Positions 37,286 through 46,472 of a stretch of 64,000 nucleotides of DNA are shown here, piece after piece. This DNA comes from Gammaproteobacteria bacterium (GTDB taxonomy: Bacteria; Pseudomonadota; Gammaproteobacteria; HK1): positions 2,714,001 through 2,778,000 of the forward strand of contig WLWT01000001.1 of the NCBI GenBank assembly GCA_012103455.1, given 5' to 3'. The notes under the pieces are model-generated. The model did no database searches and was not told the origin of the DNA. It was given only the letters and a program-made list of their open reading frames with translations. Every line of letters starts with the position of its first letter. Positions within the stretch are counted from its first letter, which is position 1. Both the position numbers and the translations under genes were made by a program.

Positions 37286-38398
37286 GTGCGTACGGCAGGG
37301 TGGTTGCTCGCGGCCACGCTGCTGGCCACCGCTCTTGCCGGTTGCGATAGCACTGCGGGCTTAACAACCGCCTTTGAGAAGGCCAAAGACGCGCTCGTCC
37401 AGCGGGTGCGGGGCAAGCCGCCGGCGCAGAAGAAATCGCGCCAAAGCCGGCCCCATTTGGTTGAGTTGGCTGAAGTGCGCCTGGATGCGTTCAATCTCAC
37501 CCACGTTTACAGCGGCTCATTGCGGGCACGGCGCACGGTACGGATCCACGCCCAGGAGGAAGGGCGGGTGACGGCGGTCCCCTTCTACGAAGGTGATACC
37601 GTGGCCGGCGGGGAGCAGATCCTGCGCATTGATGCCACCTTGTTGCGGGCGCAACTGGACAAAGCCGTCGCTGTGCGCGAGGAATCCGCGGCTAACCTCA
37701 AGCGGCTGGCGGGTCTTCGGCGCAGCAAATTGGTCGGTGAAGACGAGTACTCGCGCGCCGTGACAGCGTTGCAGGTGGCGAAAGCGGAGGAGGTGGTGCT
37801 GCGGGCCAGGGTCGGTTACACGCAGGTGACGGCGCCGTTTAGCGGCGTGGTTACGCAGCGGCACATGGAGCCGGGCGATATAGTGGCCCGCCATGCCCAT
37901 ATCATGACCATCAGCGATCCGGATTCACTGCTCATCGATATCGCCGCATCGGAACTGTTGCTCCCCGATCTCTACACCGGCGATGAAGTCACAGTGCGCA
38001 TCGATGCACTGGGGAGCGCTGATTACCTGGGCGAGGTCGTGCGCATCCATCCGCAGATCGATGCCAGAACCCGGCAGGGTAAAGTCGAAGTGGCGCTAAA
38101 GCCCATTCCCGAGGGAGCAAGAGCCGGCCAGTTTGCCCGGGTGACTTTCTCGGTGACGGCATTTGGCCGCACAGTGATGCCGTTCGGCGCGTTGCGGCGG
38201 GACCGGAGCGGAGAATATGTGTTCGTCGTCGCGGCAGATGGCAAAGCGCGCAAAGTGAGCGTTCGAACCGGCCGCAGACTGGCGGACCGGGTGGAGGTAT
38301 TGCAGGGGTTGGAGCCTGGTGCCAACGTGGTATTGCGCGGCTTCCTGGGGCTCACTGACGGCAAGACGGTCAAAGCCGTGAACGCGCCGGCAGCATAG
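37286..38398 (+). CDS. RND efflux periplasmic adaptor (lipoprotein)
   Basis: Membrane-fusion protein that links an inner-membrane RND pump to the outer membrane. The signal ends in a lipobox ALAGC. The lipoyl and hairpin region is EEGRVTAVPFYEGDTVAGGE through APFSGVVTQRHMEPGDIVA, followed by beta-barrel and membrane-proximal domains. GTG 37286 gives the clean 20-residue lipoprotein signal. The frame is also open upstream through the inserted repeat element to ATG 37250 and beyond, which would add foreign residues in front of the signal. The pump gene follows 9 bp downstream. Confidence 0.9.
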   Translation: MRTAGWLLAATLLATALAGCDSTAGLTTAFEKAKDALVQRVRGKPPAQKKSRQSRPHLVELAEVRLDAFNLTHVYSGSLRARRTVRIHAQEEGRVTAVPFYEGDTVAGGEQILRIDATLLRAQLDKAVAVREESAANLKRLAGLRRSKLVGEDEYSRAVTALQVAKAEEVVLRARVGYTQVTAPFSGVVTQRHMEPGDIVARHAHIMTISDPDSLLIDIAASELLLPDLYTGDEVTVRIDALGSADYLGEVVRIHPQIDARTRQGKVEVALKPIPEGARAGQFARVTFSVTAFGRTVMPFGALRRDRSGEYVFVVAADGKARKVSVRTGRRLADRVEVLQGLEPGANVVLRGFLGLTDGKTVKAVNAPAA

Positions 38399-38407
38399 GC
38401 TGAGGAT

Positions 38408-41400
38408 GTGGCTGGCGCTGCAACAGGTGGGCTCGCCGCCCTATCGGCCCGCCATCCGGTCGGCGTCACCATGCTCGCCCTCTCCATCATCGTGCTCGGC
38501 TGGTTTTCTTTGGAGCGGCTGGGCGTTGATCTACTGCCGCATATTATTTACCCGGAAGTGCGGGTACGGATCACCGATCCGGGTGTGCCCGGCACCATCA
38601 TGGAAGATCAAATCACCCGGCAATTGGAGGAGCAACTCGCCATCACCGAGGATGCGATCAGCGTGCAATCGCGCAGCAGTGAAGCCCGCTCGCAAGTTGA
38701 TCTGTCGTTTCAGTACGGCAAAGACATAGATGTTGCACTGCGCGATGCCAGCACCCGGCTGGATCGGGCCAAGCGCTTTTTGCCGGACACCATCGAGCCA
38801 CCGGTTATCTTCAAGCTGGACCCGGCGCAGATCCCGATCCTTGATCTAGTGGCCAGCAGCGCGTTGAGACGCCCATCGGAGTTGCGCGAGTGGATCGACT
38901 ATACGTTCTCGAAGTGGTTCTTGAATCTACCGGGTATGGCGGCGGTGGAGGTCGGTGGCGCACCGGTACGCGAGATCCAGGTGGTACCCGATCAGCAGCG
39001 TCTGGCCGGCTTCGGGGTGCAAGCCGATGATCTGGTGAGAGCGCTTCGCCAGGGTAACCTAGACCGGGCGGGCGGGCGCGTGCGTATGCAGCGCCAGGTC
39101 ATCTCCGGGCGCACCACGGGCCGCTTCGAAACGGTAGCGGCCATCGCTTCTTTGCCCGTGCCAAGCGGCGATGGCATGGTGCGGCTGCGGGACGTGGCCG
39201 AGGTCATCGATACCGAGCGCGACGAGAAATTGCGCATCCGTTTGGACGGCGTGCCCGGGGTCAAGGTGGCTTTTCAGAAGCAGCCGCAGGCCAACGCCGT
39301 GGCCGTGGTCGATGCCGTCAATCAGCAACTCGCATGGCTGCGCGAGCAGAACTTGATTCCAGAAGATATCGAACTGCGGGTGGTGAGCGATGCCGCCGTC
39401 TTCGTGCGCCAAGCCATCATCAACGCCTCGGTGGCGGCCCTGTCTGGCTCCTTTCTAGCGATGCTGGTGGTGTTCACGTTTTTGGGCGATCTGCGGCGGA
39501 CTTTGATCATCGGCTCCAGTATTCCGCTCGGCATCATGGTGGCTTTCCTGCTGATGGATACGGTAGGACTGACATTGAACGTGATGACTTTAGGCGGTTT
39601 GGCCCTAGGCGTTGGTTTACTGGTGGACAATACAGTAGTGATGCTGGAGAACATCTATCGCCACCAACGCATGGGTAAATCCGTGCACGCGGCGGCACAA
39701 GACGCGGCGCGGGAAGTGCACGGCGCGGTAGTGGCGTCCACCTCTACTAATCTGGTGGCGGTATTGCCTTTCTTGTTCGTAGGCGGCCTCATCGGCCTTT
39801 TGTTTCGCGAACTCATCGCCACCATTTCGGCCGCCATAGCCGCCTCTTTACTGGTCGCCCTAACGGTGGTACCGGCATTGGGTGCCCGCGTGCCGGCGCT
39901 GAAGCCCGGTTTGTTACGCCGCGGTTTGGACGGGCTCATGGCCATAGCGCAACGGGCTTATGGATCTGTGTTGGTCCTGCTACTGCGCTGGCGGTGGTTC
40001 GCACCTCTCCCGTTTATCTTCGCGCTTTGGTTTGTCTGGCCGGCGTTTACCTCTGGTAAGCAGACGTTGATGCCGTATGTGGATGATGGCCGTTTGCGCG
40101 CCTACCTCATTGCCGACTCGGGCATTAGCTTGGATGAAATGGATCGTCTGGCGGCGCGGCTGGAGACCTTGATCGCGGCGCAGCCAGAGGTGGTGTCGGT
40201 CTACGCGCAAGTGGGTGGCTTTGTGTTCGGGCGCAGCGAGCGGCAGGCGACTAATTTTTCCCGCTTGAGTGTGCAACTGGTGCCGCGGGCGGAGCGGCAA
40301 GAATCGACTGGCGCGTGGATCAAGCGGATGAAAAAGGAGATAAGAGCGCTCGAGTTGGCCGGGGTCCGCGTGCGTATGCGGCCCCAGGGGATCCGGGGCT
40401 TGCGGATCAGCAGGGGCGATGACGACCTCAGCTTGCGGGTGCGGGGCCCGGATCTGGATGTGCTGGCCCGTATTGGCGATGATATCGTGGCGCGGCTGGA
40501 TGCGATCCCGGGGGTAGAGAATGCGCGGCACTCGGCGGAGGATTCCGTGCAAGAGCTGACGGTGCGCATCGACCGCGAGCGGGCGGCGGCGCTTGGGCTT
40601 ACCGTGGAAGCCATCAGCCGGGCGTTACGCATCGCGCTACAGGGCGTTATCGCCACCGACTTCATTGAAGGGGATCGCAAATACGATGTGCGCCTGCGTT
40701 TCCCCTTGACACGGCGTTCGAGCCCGCGCGACCTGGAGTTGGTGATGTTATTCCCGCCCAGGACGGTCAGTGAGGGGGAAGCCATTTATCTGGGCGATGT
40801 GGCGAGTGTGGAATTGGTCAATGCACCCGCGCGTATTGTGCGTGACCGCCAGCAGCGTATTGTCGAAATCAACGGCAACATCGGCACTGGCAAGACCTTG
40901 GGAGCAGTGTCCAAGGCCGCTTTCGCCGTGCTGTCCGATTACGAGTTGCCGCCCGGCTATACCCTCTATGACGGGGGCGCCTCCGATACCCTGAACCGCA
41001 GTGAGTCCGTTATTCAGACGCTGTTGGCGCTGGCCGTATTCCTGGTTTTCGTGGTCATGGCAGTGCAATACGAGAGTTTGCGCAATCCGTTGATCATCCT
41101 GGCCGGCGTGCCCTTTGCCGCCATCGGCGTGGCCCTCGCCATTATGATGTTGCAACTGCCGCTGTCGATGCCGCTTTGGTTGGGGCTCATCATGCTGGCT
41201 GGCATCGTGGTCAACAACGCCATCGTCCTGGTGGAATACATCGAACTCGAACGGGGCCGGGGCCAACCGTTTGAGGCTGCCATCTTGAGTGCGGGCCGTT
41301 TACGGTTACGGCCCATACTGATGACCACGTTGACCACCGTGGTTGGCATGTTGCCCCTGGCGCTGGGGTGGGGGGAGGGGGCGGAAATGTTGCAACCGCT

Positions 41401-41524
41401 GGCCATCGCTATCGTCTGGGGACTGAGTTTTTCCACCCTGGTGAGCTTGCTGTTGATTCCCGTGCTGTACCGTATGATGGCGGTGGGCGATGTAACGATG
41501 ATGGCGGCGCCGGCGGCTGTTTAA
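38408..41524 (+). CDS. RND family efflux permease
   Basis: 1038-residue inner-membrane pump of the AcrB type with 12 helices and two large periplasmic loops. Helix 4 carries the proton-relay GLALGVGLLVDNTVVMLENI, and the second half has GIVVNNAIVLVEYIELERGRG. GVDLLPHIIYPEV, GVPGTIMEDQITRQLEE and QSRSSEARSQVDLSF near the N-terminus match the group of pumps for fatty acids, glycolipids and mixed toxic compounds (with a conserved N-terminal PxI) and not heavy-metal pumps. GTG 38408 is the start. No outer-membrane factor gene is nearby. Confidence 0.92.
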   Translation: MAGAATGGLAALSARHPVGVTMLALSIIVLGWFSLERLGVDLLPHIIYPEVRVRITDPGVPGTIMEDQITRQLEEQLAITEDAISVQSRSSEARSQVDLSFQYGKDIDVALRDASTRLDRAKRFLPDTIEPPVIFKLDPAQIPILDLVASSALRRPSELREWIDYTFSKWFLNLPGMAAVEVGGAPVREIQVVPDQQRLAGFGVQADDLVRALRQGNLDRAGGRVRMQRQVISGRTTGRFETVAAIASLPVPSGDGMVRLRDVAEVIDTERDEKLRIRLDGVPGVKVAFQKQPQANAVAVVDAVNQQLAWLREQNLIPEDIELRVVSDAAVFVRQAIINASVAALSGSFLAMLVVFTFLGDLRRTLIIGSSIPLGIMVAFLLMDTVGLTLNVMTLGGLALGVGLLVDNTVVMLENIYRHQRMGKSVHAAAQDAAREVHGAVVASTSTNLVAVLPFLFVGGLIGLLFRELIATISAAIAASLLVALTVVPALGARVPALKPGLLRRGLDGLMAIAQRAYGSVLVLLLRWRWFAPLPFIFALWFVWPAFTSGKQTLMPYVDDGRLRAYLIADSGISLDEMDRLAARLETLIAAQPEVVSVYAQVGGFVFGRSERQATNFSRLSVQLVPRAERQESTGAWIKRMKKEIRALELAGVRVRMRPQGIRGLRISRGDDDLSLRVRGPDLDVLARIGDDIVARLDAIPGVENARHSAEDSVQELTVRIDRERAAALGLTVEAISRALRIALQGVIATDFIEGDRKYDVRLRFPLTRRSSPRDLELVMLFPPRTVSEGEAIYLGDVASVELVNAPARIVRDRQQRIVEINGNIGTGKTLGAVSKAAFAVLSDYELPPGYTLYDGGASDTLNRSESVIQTLLALAVFLVFVVMAVQYESLRNPLIILAGVPFAAIGVALAIMMLQLPLSMPLWLGLIMLAGIVVNNAIVLVEYIELERGRGQPFEAAILSAGRLRLRPILMTTLTTVVGMLPLALGWGEGAEMLQPLAIAIVWGLSFSTLVSLLLIPVLYRMMAVGDVTMMAAPAAV

Positions 41525-41544
41525 TGCGGTCTGTAGGAGGCGGT

Positions 41545-42093
41545 ATGAGTGCTCGTGATTGGGTCTTGCTGGTGGCGATGGTATTCACCGCAGCGGCCGC
41601 GCTAGGGGCAGATGATTTGGCACCCCATCCCAAGTATTCACCGGCGGATGTGGTGCGTATTCAACTGCAAGCCCTGCGTAACAACGGCGCTGACGATGCC
41701 GGCATCGCCCTGGCATTTCGTTTCGCCTCACCCGCCAATCGCGCCCAAACCGGTCCCATTGAGCGTTTTGCGCGCATGATCAAGCTGGGACCTTATGCGC
41801 TCATGCTGAATTACCGCCAGGCCATCTACGAGGGTGTGGAGATTAAAGGCCAGCAGGCGCAGCAAAGAGTGTTGTTGCTGGGCGCGCAACATTCCGTGCG
41901 TTACGACTTCTTTCTGCGGCTGCAGACTCAGCCACCGTACCAGAACTGTTGGATGACTGAAGGGGTAGGGGTGGTGGCCACACCAGGTGGCTCACTGGCG
42001 TTCCATCAACGCGACTGGGTGAGATTGCCATCCACTGATTTTTCCGCGAATACGAATCATTCATATTTGCATTATTTGTTCAGCACGAGATGA
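41545..42093 (+). CDS. Exported DUF4864 protein
   Basis: 182 residues with a short signal peptide (LLVAMVFTAAAALGADD). The body matches DUF4864: VVRIQLQALRNNGADDAGIA, FASPANRAQTGPIERFARMI, YRQAIYEGVEIKGQQAQQRV, and a NCWMTEGV Cys. Its function is unknown; it resembles the NTF2-like domain found in plastid and bacterial proteins. TAGGAGG precedes ATG 41545. It lies 20 bp after the RND pump and is probably in that operon. Confidence 0.83.
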   Translation: MSARDWVLLVAMVFTAAAALGADDLAPHPKYSPADVVRIQLQALRNNGADDAGIALAFRFASPANRAQTGPIERFARMIKLGPYALMLNYRQAIYEGVEIKGQQAQQRVLLLGAQHSVRYDFFLRLQTQPPYQNCWMTEGVGVVATPGGSLAFHQRDWVRLPSTDFSANTNHSYLHYLFSTR

Positions 42094-42098
42094 TATAG

Positions 42099-42535
42099 CT
42101 AATGGATCTGTGACCTGTCATACGCCTTGCCGGTGCCGCTCATCGAGCACACGCTCGCGTGTTCATCGAGCCGTTGGCGAAAGTCGTAGCTTGCGTACTG
42201 CGACCCCTTGCCGGAATGATGCGACCGCTGTGCGCCCAACTCGCGGTGCATCAAGGCCGTCGTCAATGCCTGCATGACTAGATGACGGTTGCTCTTTGTG
42301 CTCATTGTCCAACCAACGCCTGCGACCCGTGCGCTTGCTAGGTCACGCTTCCACCGATGCAGCACGCTGGTGGCCATGCCCAGATCCTTCGCCGTGCCCA
42401 CAATGCTCTGCCCAGACGACATGGCCAACTCTACGGCTTCGCGTTTGAACTCAGCGGTGTAGTGACGTCTTTCTCTTAGTTCCCATCAAACACCTCCACG
42501 GTCATTACGGCCCTTACTCTTAGGTGTTCACTTTT
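42099..42535 (-). mobile_element. IS3-family remnant with internal deletion
   Basis: On the minus strand a frame reads RRHYTAEFKREAVELAMSSG then GTAKDLGMATSVLHRWKRDL, the helix-turn-helix start of an IS3 OrfA. It then jumps into the C-terminal part of OrfB: HHSGKGSQYASYDFRQRLDE and VCSMSGTGKAYD (normally HSDRGSQYAS and SMSRKGNCWDN). Most of OrfB, including two of its DDE acidic residues, is gone. GGAGGTG lies ahead of the OrfA start, and the element boundary is near 42535, where a TonB-receptor frame is cut. Confidence 0.85.
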
Positions 42536-42718
42536 TTGGGGAAGACCAAGCGCGTTGCTCGCGGTATTCGTATTGACCTTTGAAACGATTGCCGGAACGT
42601 CGAATGTCGATTGTGGGCTGCGGGTGGCATACACCGTCACTTCAGTCAGGGAAACGGGAGACTGTTGTTGCCGGGCGGACGTGGTGGATACCGCCATGCG
42701 TGATAAACAACGCGCCAA
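42536..42718 (-). pseudogene. TonB-dependent receptor, N-terminal stub
   Basis: About 60 codons encode the beginning of a receptor plug domain: PVSLTEVTVYATRSPQSTFD followed by VPAIVSKVNTNTASNALG. The frame is cut by the IS3 remnant at about 42535, and no downstream part of the receptor is found in the window. No normal signal peptide is seen. Confidence 0.75.
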
Positions 42719-42900
42719 CGCACGTTACGCCCGTAGCGTTTCGCATCTTAGTTCTCACTTTAAGTTTGTCTTTTTGTAGATTGTTTTATCTATAAGGTTT
42801 TATTCGAATTATGCTGAATGCCAAACACCTGTTAGGTGTAATGCCATCTCACGAGGTCAGTGATAATGAGAATGGTTCTTATTTACAGGAGGAGGTTGAA

Positions 42901-44058
42901 ATGAACAGAGGCATTTTTAAGCGGCGGGCACTCTACATGGCTGTGGCCAGTGCTCTAGCCGTCCCGGCCACCGCAAACGCGGTCGAGGTGTCCGTAAGTG
43001 GCCATGTCAACCGGGCCATCTTGTTCGCTGACGACGGTTTTGATTCCGATGTCATGCAGTCGGACAACGCTCAGTCGGTGTCGCGTTTTCGCATTACGGG
43101 TAGCAGCGAACTCGGTGTTGCTGGTATGCGTGTGGGCGTTAATCTGGAGACGGCATGGGCGTCTAACACCACCTCTAACGTAACCATCAAGGGCCGCAAC
43201 GGCAATGCAACTGGCAACGATGTCAGCTTCGACATACAGCACAGCAATCTTTGGTTTAGCGGCGGTTGGGGTACCCTGACCTTAGGCCATGCCGCTACCG
43301 CCTACGACGGCATAGCGGACGCCTCTCAGGCTGGGCCAGTGTTCTTGGCCGGTACTACCAATGGCGCCACCATGGGATCATCCATTACCTTCAAGCGTAC
43401 GGGTAATGCAACGTTTAACCTAGGCGATGGGCGGGGTACCACTGTTGGCAATGCGTACGAGAGTTTCGCGGGCGGATGCCAGGGCATATTACGCTATGAT
43501 ACGCCGGCCTTGGGCCCGCTAACCGCCTCGGTTTCTGTTTCGGACAACGAATCTTGGCAAGCCGGGGTTGTTTTAGATACTTCTTTTGCCGGAACGAATA
43601 TCGTTCTTGGCGGCGGTTATGAGGATCTTGAAAACGACGTTGAGGACTCCGGTGCCATCGGTATTTCTGAACGCTGGGGCGTTAATCTGGGCGTAGCATT
43701 CCCTCAAGGAAGCAACTTTACCGTGGCTTACAGCGGCGGCGGCTTCCGCAACGGTAACGGCAATAACGGTGCCGATACGCTACAGAGCGAAGGACGGACA
43801 CTGTACTTGCAACTCGGTCATCAGTGGGGCCATAACGCCCTGGCCGTCGAATATGGACAAGCCGACTCGGATGGCCAAGTGGCAGCGGGTACCGTTGATC
43901 ACGAGGCGACGGTGTGGGGCATCGGTTTCACCCATGCTTTGTCCGGCCCTAGGGTTCAGCTCTTTGCCGGCTACCGCAATGTGGACCTGGAGGTGCAAAA
44001 CGTGACAGGCATTGAAGACGTGGATTTATTTCAAATGGGGGCACGCGTACGCTTCTAG
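42901..44058 (+). CDS. Gram-negative general porin
   Basis: 385-residue outer-membrane beta-barrel. Signal peptide with cleavage near ATANAVEVSV. The first strand is VEVSVSGHVNRAILFADDG, followed by RFRITGSSELG and GGWGTLTLGHAATAYDG, as in porin_4-type trimeric porins. It ends with Phe (VRF), needed for barrel assembly. ATG 42901 has AGGAGGAGG 5 nt upstream; frames further upstream are not needed. It is intact although surrounded by broken genes. A strong terminator follows. Confidence 0.93.
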   Translation: MNRGIFKRRALYMAVASALAVPATANAVEVSVSGHVNRAILFADDGFDSDVMQSDNAQSVSRFRITGSSELGVAGMRVGVNLETAWASNTTSNVTIKGRNGNATGNDVSFDIQHSNLWFSGGWGTLTLGHAATAYDGIADASQAGPVFLAGTTNGATMGSSITFKRTGNATFNLGDGRGTTVGNAYESFAGGCQGILRYDTPALGPLTASVSVSDNESWQAGVVLDTSFAGTNIVLGGGYEDLENDVEDSGAIGISERWGVNLGVAFPQGSNFTVAYSGGGFRNGNGNNGADTLQSEGRTLYLQLGHQWGHNALAVEYGQADSDGQVAAGTVDHEATVWGIGFTHALSGPRVQLFAGYRNVDLEVQNVTGIEDVDLFQMGARVRF

Positions 44059-44070
44059 CTAAGTGTACTT

Positions 44071-44139
44071 GGAGGCAGTGTCAGCGATGAACACCTGCGC
44101 GCAGGTGTATCATCGCGCACCGCCGCCTCCCTACTTTTT
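44071..44139 (+). terminator. Strong terminator after the porin gene
   Basis: Inner stem GCGATGAACACCTGC with GCAGGTGTATCATCGC (one bulged base) at 44084-44116, closed by outer arms GGAGGC at 44071 and GCCTCC at 44125, then TTTTT at 44135-44139. Confidence 0.85.
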
Positions 44140-44237
44140 GAGCAACGCCTTGGTTGACCGTTCGGTTGACTCTAAAGCGGCGTTATATGCCGCTAACTGC
44201 CGGGGGTGTGCTCGACACTAGCGCATGATTGTCCCAG

Positions 44238-44530
44238 CTACTGAGCTGTGGCTGCGCATTGCAGCTTTCGTGAATCCCGGGGCCCACTGATGCACATCTT
44301 CCCGTAGGCGCCGGCGAGAAGAAATTGCTCGGGGATAGCCGTTCTAGCGACACCGCATACGTCCGTCATTATTAGGCTTCGCACAAAAGAGGCGCGCTGA
44401 ACATCCCATACAGTGGCTATATTGCCGCGCGGCGAAATAGCACAAACGTAACGCCCTGAGGCATCGAATGCCACGCTCCCGCGAGAGTGACGCATCGCAG
44501 ACCAAACGTGCCGCGGTGCGGACGGGAAAT
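44238..44530 (-). pseudogene. DUF1513 protein, C-terminal fragment
   Basis: The frame contains GSVAFDASGRYVCAISPRGN, TVWDVQRAS and DVCGVART, matching the end of DUF1513 beta-propeller proteins of iron-uptake clusters (usually GSVAFD, SPRGG, LWDV, DVCGVA). The N-terminal three quarters are missing; upstream lies an element fragment. Together with the TonB stub it suggests a lost iron-acquisition locus. Confidence 0.65.
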
Positions 44531-44572
44531 ACGATTGACCAGCGCGGGCGCAAGCGGCCACGGGCACTGGCT

Positions 44573-44619
44573 GGTGCTTCCTTGCACTCACGAAAAAATT
44601 ACTATTTTTAGCGGCGCCC
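44573..44619 (+). repeat. Dispersed MITE-like element, fragment (copy 6)
   Basis: Only the TTGCAC end survives: GGTGCTTCCTTGCACTCACG, then an A-run, TTACTATTTTTAGCGGCGCCC. This end faces the DUF599 gene, whose start codon is 112 bp away. Confidence 0.85.
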
Positions 44620-44731
44620 CTAGGGAGAAAATGGGCTAGAGCTGTCGCCACGGCGGGCCACGCGATACCATGGGGCGCACCGGGGCGTACTTGCCCACCT
44701 TCCCGATCTCGAATACGACTAGGAGTTAACC

Positions 44732-45448
44732 ATGCTCGCAGCCATGTCGTGGCTGGATCTGAGCGCCGTCTTATGGTTCGCGTTCAGTTGGATCGCTTAC
44801 GCGGTCATCGCTGATAAGACCCGGCTGCGCACTCGCAGCGTCGCCTACGTGATGGATGAATTTCGTGTCCATTGGATGATGGCGATGTTACAGCGCGAGT
44901 TGCGCATTATCGATACCAGTATCGTCGGCAATATTCTTCATGGCGTGGCTTTTTTTGCCTCCACCTCGATATTGTTGGTGGGTGGTCTTATCGCCGCATT
45001 GGCGGCTGGTGATCAGGCCATAGCGGTGCTGTCCGATCTGCCGTTCTCCGCCGCTACCTCTCGTAGCAGTTGGGAAATCAAAGTGCTGTTGCTGGTCGGC
45101 ATATTCGTCCATGCATTTTTTAAACTGGCGTGGGCGTTTCGCCTCTTCGTCAACTGTTCCGTACTCATAGGCGCCGCGCCCCTGCCGCCAGCACCGGCGA
45201 CGGTTGTCGAGCAATACGCCGGCTGTGCTGGTTATGCGCTCAGTCTAGCGTCGGAGCACTACAATGCCGGATTGCGGGCGTTCTTTTTTGCGCTAGCGGC
45301 CATTTGGTGGTTGTTGAATCCGATCGCTTTTTTGGTGGCGACTAGCGTGGTCTTGTTGGTCCTGTACCGGCGGGAGTTTCATTCACGCACCCTCAAGACC
45401 ATTAAAACCGGTTTGGAGATTTCAGCATCGGCCGCAGGTCCGAAGTAA
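44732..45448 (+). CDS. DUF599 membrane protein
   Basis: 238 residues with four predicted membrane helices. The N-terminal DKTRLRTRSVAYVMDEFRVH and WMMAMLQRELRIIDTSIVGN, and the helix VGIFVHAFFKLAWAFRLFVN, match DUF599, an uncharacterised inner-membrane family of proteobacteria and plants. AGGAG lies 7 nt before ATG 44732. Intact. Confidence 0.87.
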   Translation: MLAAMSWLDLSAVLWFAFSWIAYAVIADKTRLRTRSVAYVMDEFRVHWMMAMLQRELRIIDTSIVGNILHGVAFFASTSILLVGGLIAALAAGDQAIAVLSDLPFSAATSRSSWEIKVLLLVGIFVHAFFKLAWAFRLFVNCSVLIGAAPLPPAPATVVEQYAGCAGYALSLASEHYNAGLRAFFFALAAIWWLLNPIAFLVATSVVLLVLYRREFHSRTLKTIKTGLEISASAAGPK

Positions 45449-45463
45449 TCGGGCGGTAAATCC

Positions 45464-45768
45464 ATGGCAGACGGAAACCACGCAGCGAAGCGCCGGAGAC
45501 GATGCGACGTTGTTATCACCGGCGGCGGTTTGTACGGCGCCAGCACGGCTTATCATCTACTGGCGCGTGAGCCGGCTCTGCGCGTTGGCATCGTGGAACC
45601 CGACAGCCGGTTACACCCATGCCGCCTCGGCCCGCTCAAACGGCGGTGTGCGCATCCAGGCACGTATTACGAGAGGCTCGAAGAATGCTTGCCTGGCCAT
45701 GATCAACCGGTCGGCGGGTTGGCGGCCCGTGGCATTGTCGGCAGCGCGGTGATAGGGGGAGAGGCGGG
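45464..45768 (+). pseudogene. FAD-dependent oxidoreductase (DAO family), N-terminal remnant
   Basis: Begins as a normal DAO protein: CDVVITGGGLYGASTAYHLL gives the FAD-binding GxGxxG-type loop, then VGIVEPDS. At about 45605 the frame shifts, and GYTHAASARSNGGVRIQ continues in the +1 frame. The rest of the oxidoreductase (over 300 residues) is missing and the remnant runs into the fumarylacetoacetase remnant. Confidence 0.78.
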
Positions 45769-46435
45769 ATGAAGAGTTGGGTAGAGCGTGCCAACGGTGG
45801 GGATACACATTTCCCGCTGCGAAATCTTCCTCTAGGCGTGGCCGGCGAAGCACCCGGCTGCGCCACCATCATTGGCAGCCAGGTGATGCGGTTGGCATCG
45901 TTGGAGCAGGCGGGATTGCTGGCCCTACCTGGTGAGCGAATGACCGGTGAGCGGCACGCCGAGCCGGCGGCCCTTAGGACAAATTAAGCCGCCCGGCGCC
46001 GGTGTGCCGCAGTTCGGCCCCTGCCAACGGCTCGATATCGAATTGGAGCAGCTTGTATTGCTCGAACGAACTTCAATCAGCTCTATTACCCGGCGGCACA
46101 ACAATTGGCTCGTCACGCCATTGGCGGGTGGCGCATGAATGTTGCTGATCTGCCGGGTTGTGGCACTATCTAGGGAACGGGTAAGGGTGAATATGGCTCG
46201 TTGTCGGAGATGACTTGGGGTGGCCGGGATCCGTTGCGGTTCCCCAATGGCACGGCCCGTACGTTCCTGGAAGATGGCCCTGGAAGACGGCGATGAGGTG
46301 ATCATGAGGGGATGGGCACAGGGTGATGGTTACCGTGTGGGCTTCGGCGAGTGTGCCGGCGTCATAGCGCCAGCGCCGGATTTCCCCAGTCAATGGATTG
46401 GCAATAGATTGGCCGCTAGCGCGCTGGCGCTATAG
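45769..46435 (+). pseudogene. Fumarylacetoacetase remnant
   Basis: Pieces of the last enzyme of tyrosine/homogentisate breakdown occur in order but in different frames: MKSWVERANGGDTHFPLRNL (N-terminus, 45769), RPLGQIKPPGAGVPQFGPCQ with LDIELE, YYPAAQQLAHH-like then GGWRMNVADLPGCGTI, TAG at 46171, [20 protein letters not shown], and [20 protein letters not shown]. Two large internal parts are deleted. A 13-bp duplication at 46267-46279 (repeat of CTGGAAGA) shifts the frame inside FLEDGDE. Clearly dead. Confidence 0.85.
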
Positions 46436-46472
46436 TCTGCCAGATTCAATCAGCCCAGCTGGAGAAGCTACC

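Noticed and set aside
42555..42779. Plus-strand frames ahead of the porin
   Set aside because: They are antisense to a clear TonB-receptor plug fragment and have no ribosome site.
46166..46393. Minus-strand frames in the 46.2 kb region
   Set aside because: They are antisense shadows of the fumarylacetoacetase remnant on the plus strand.
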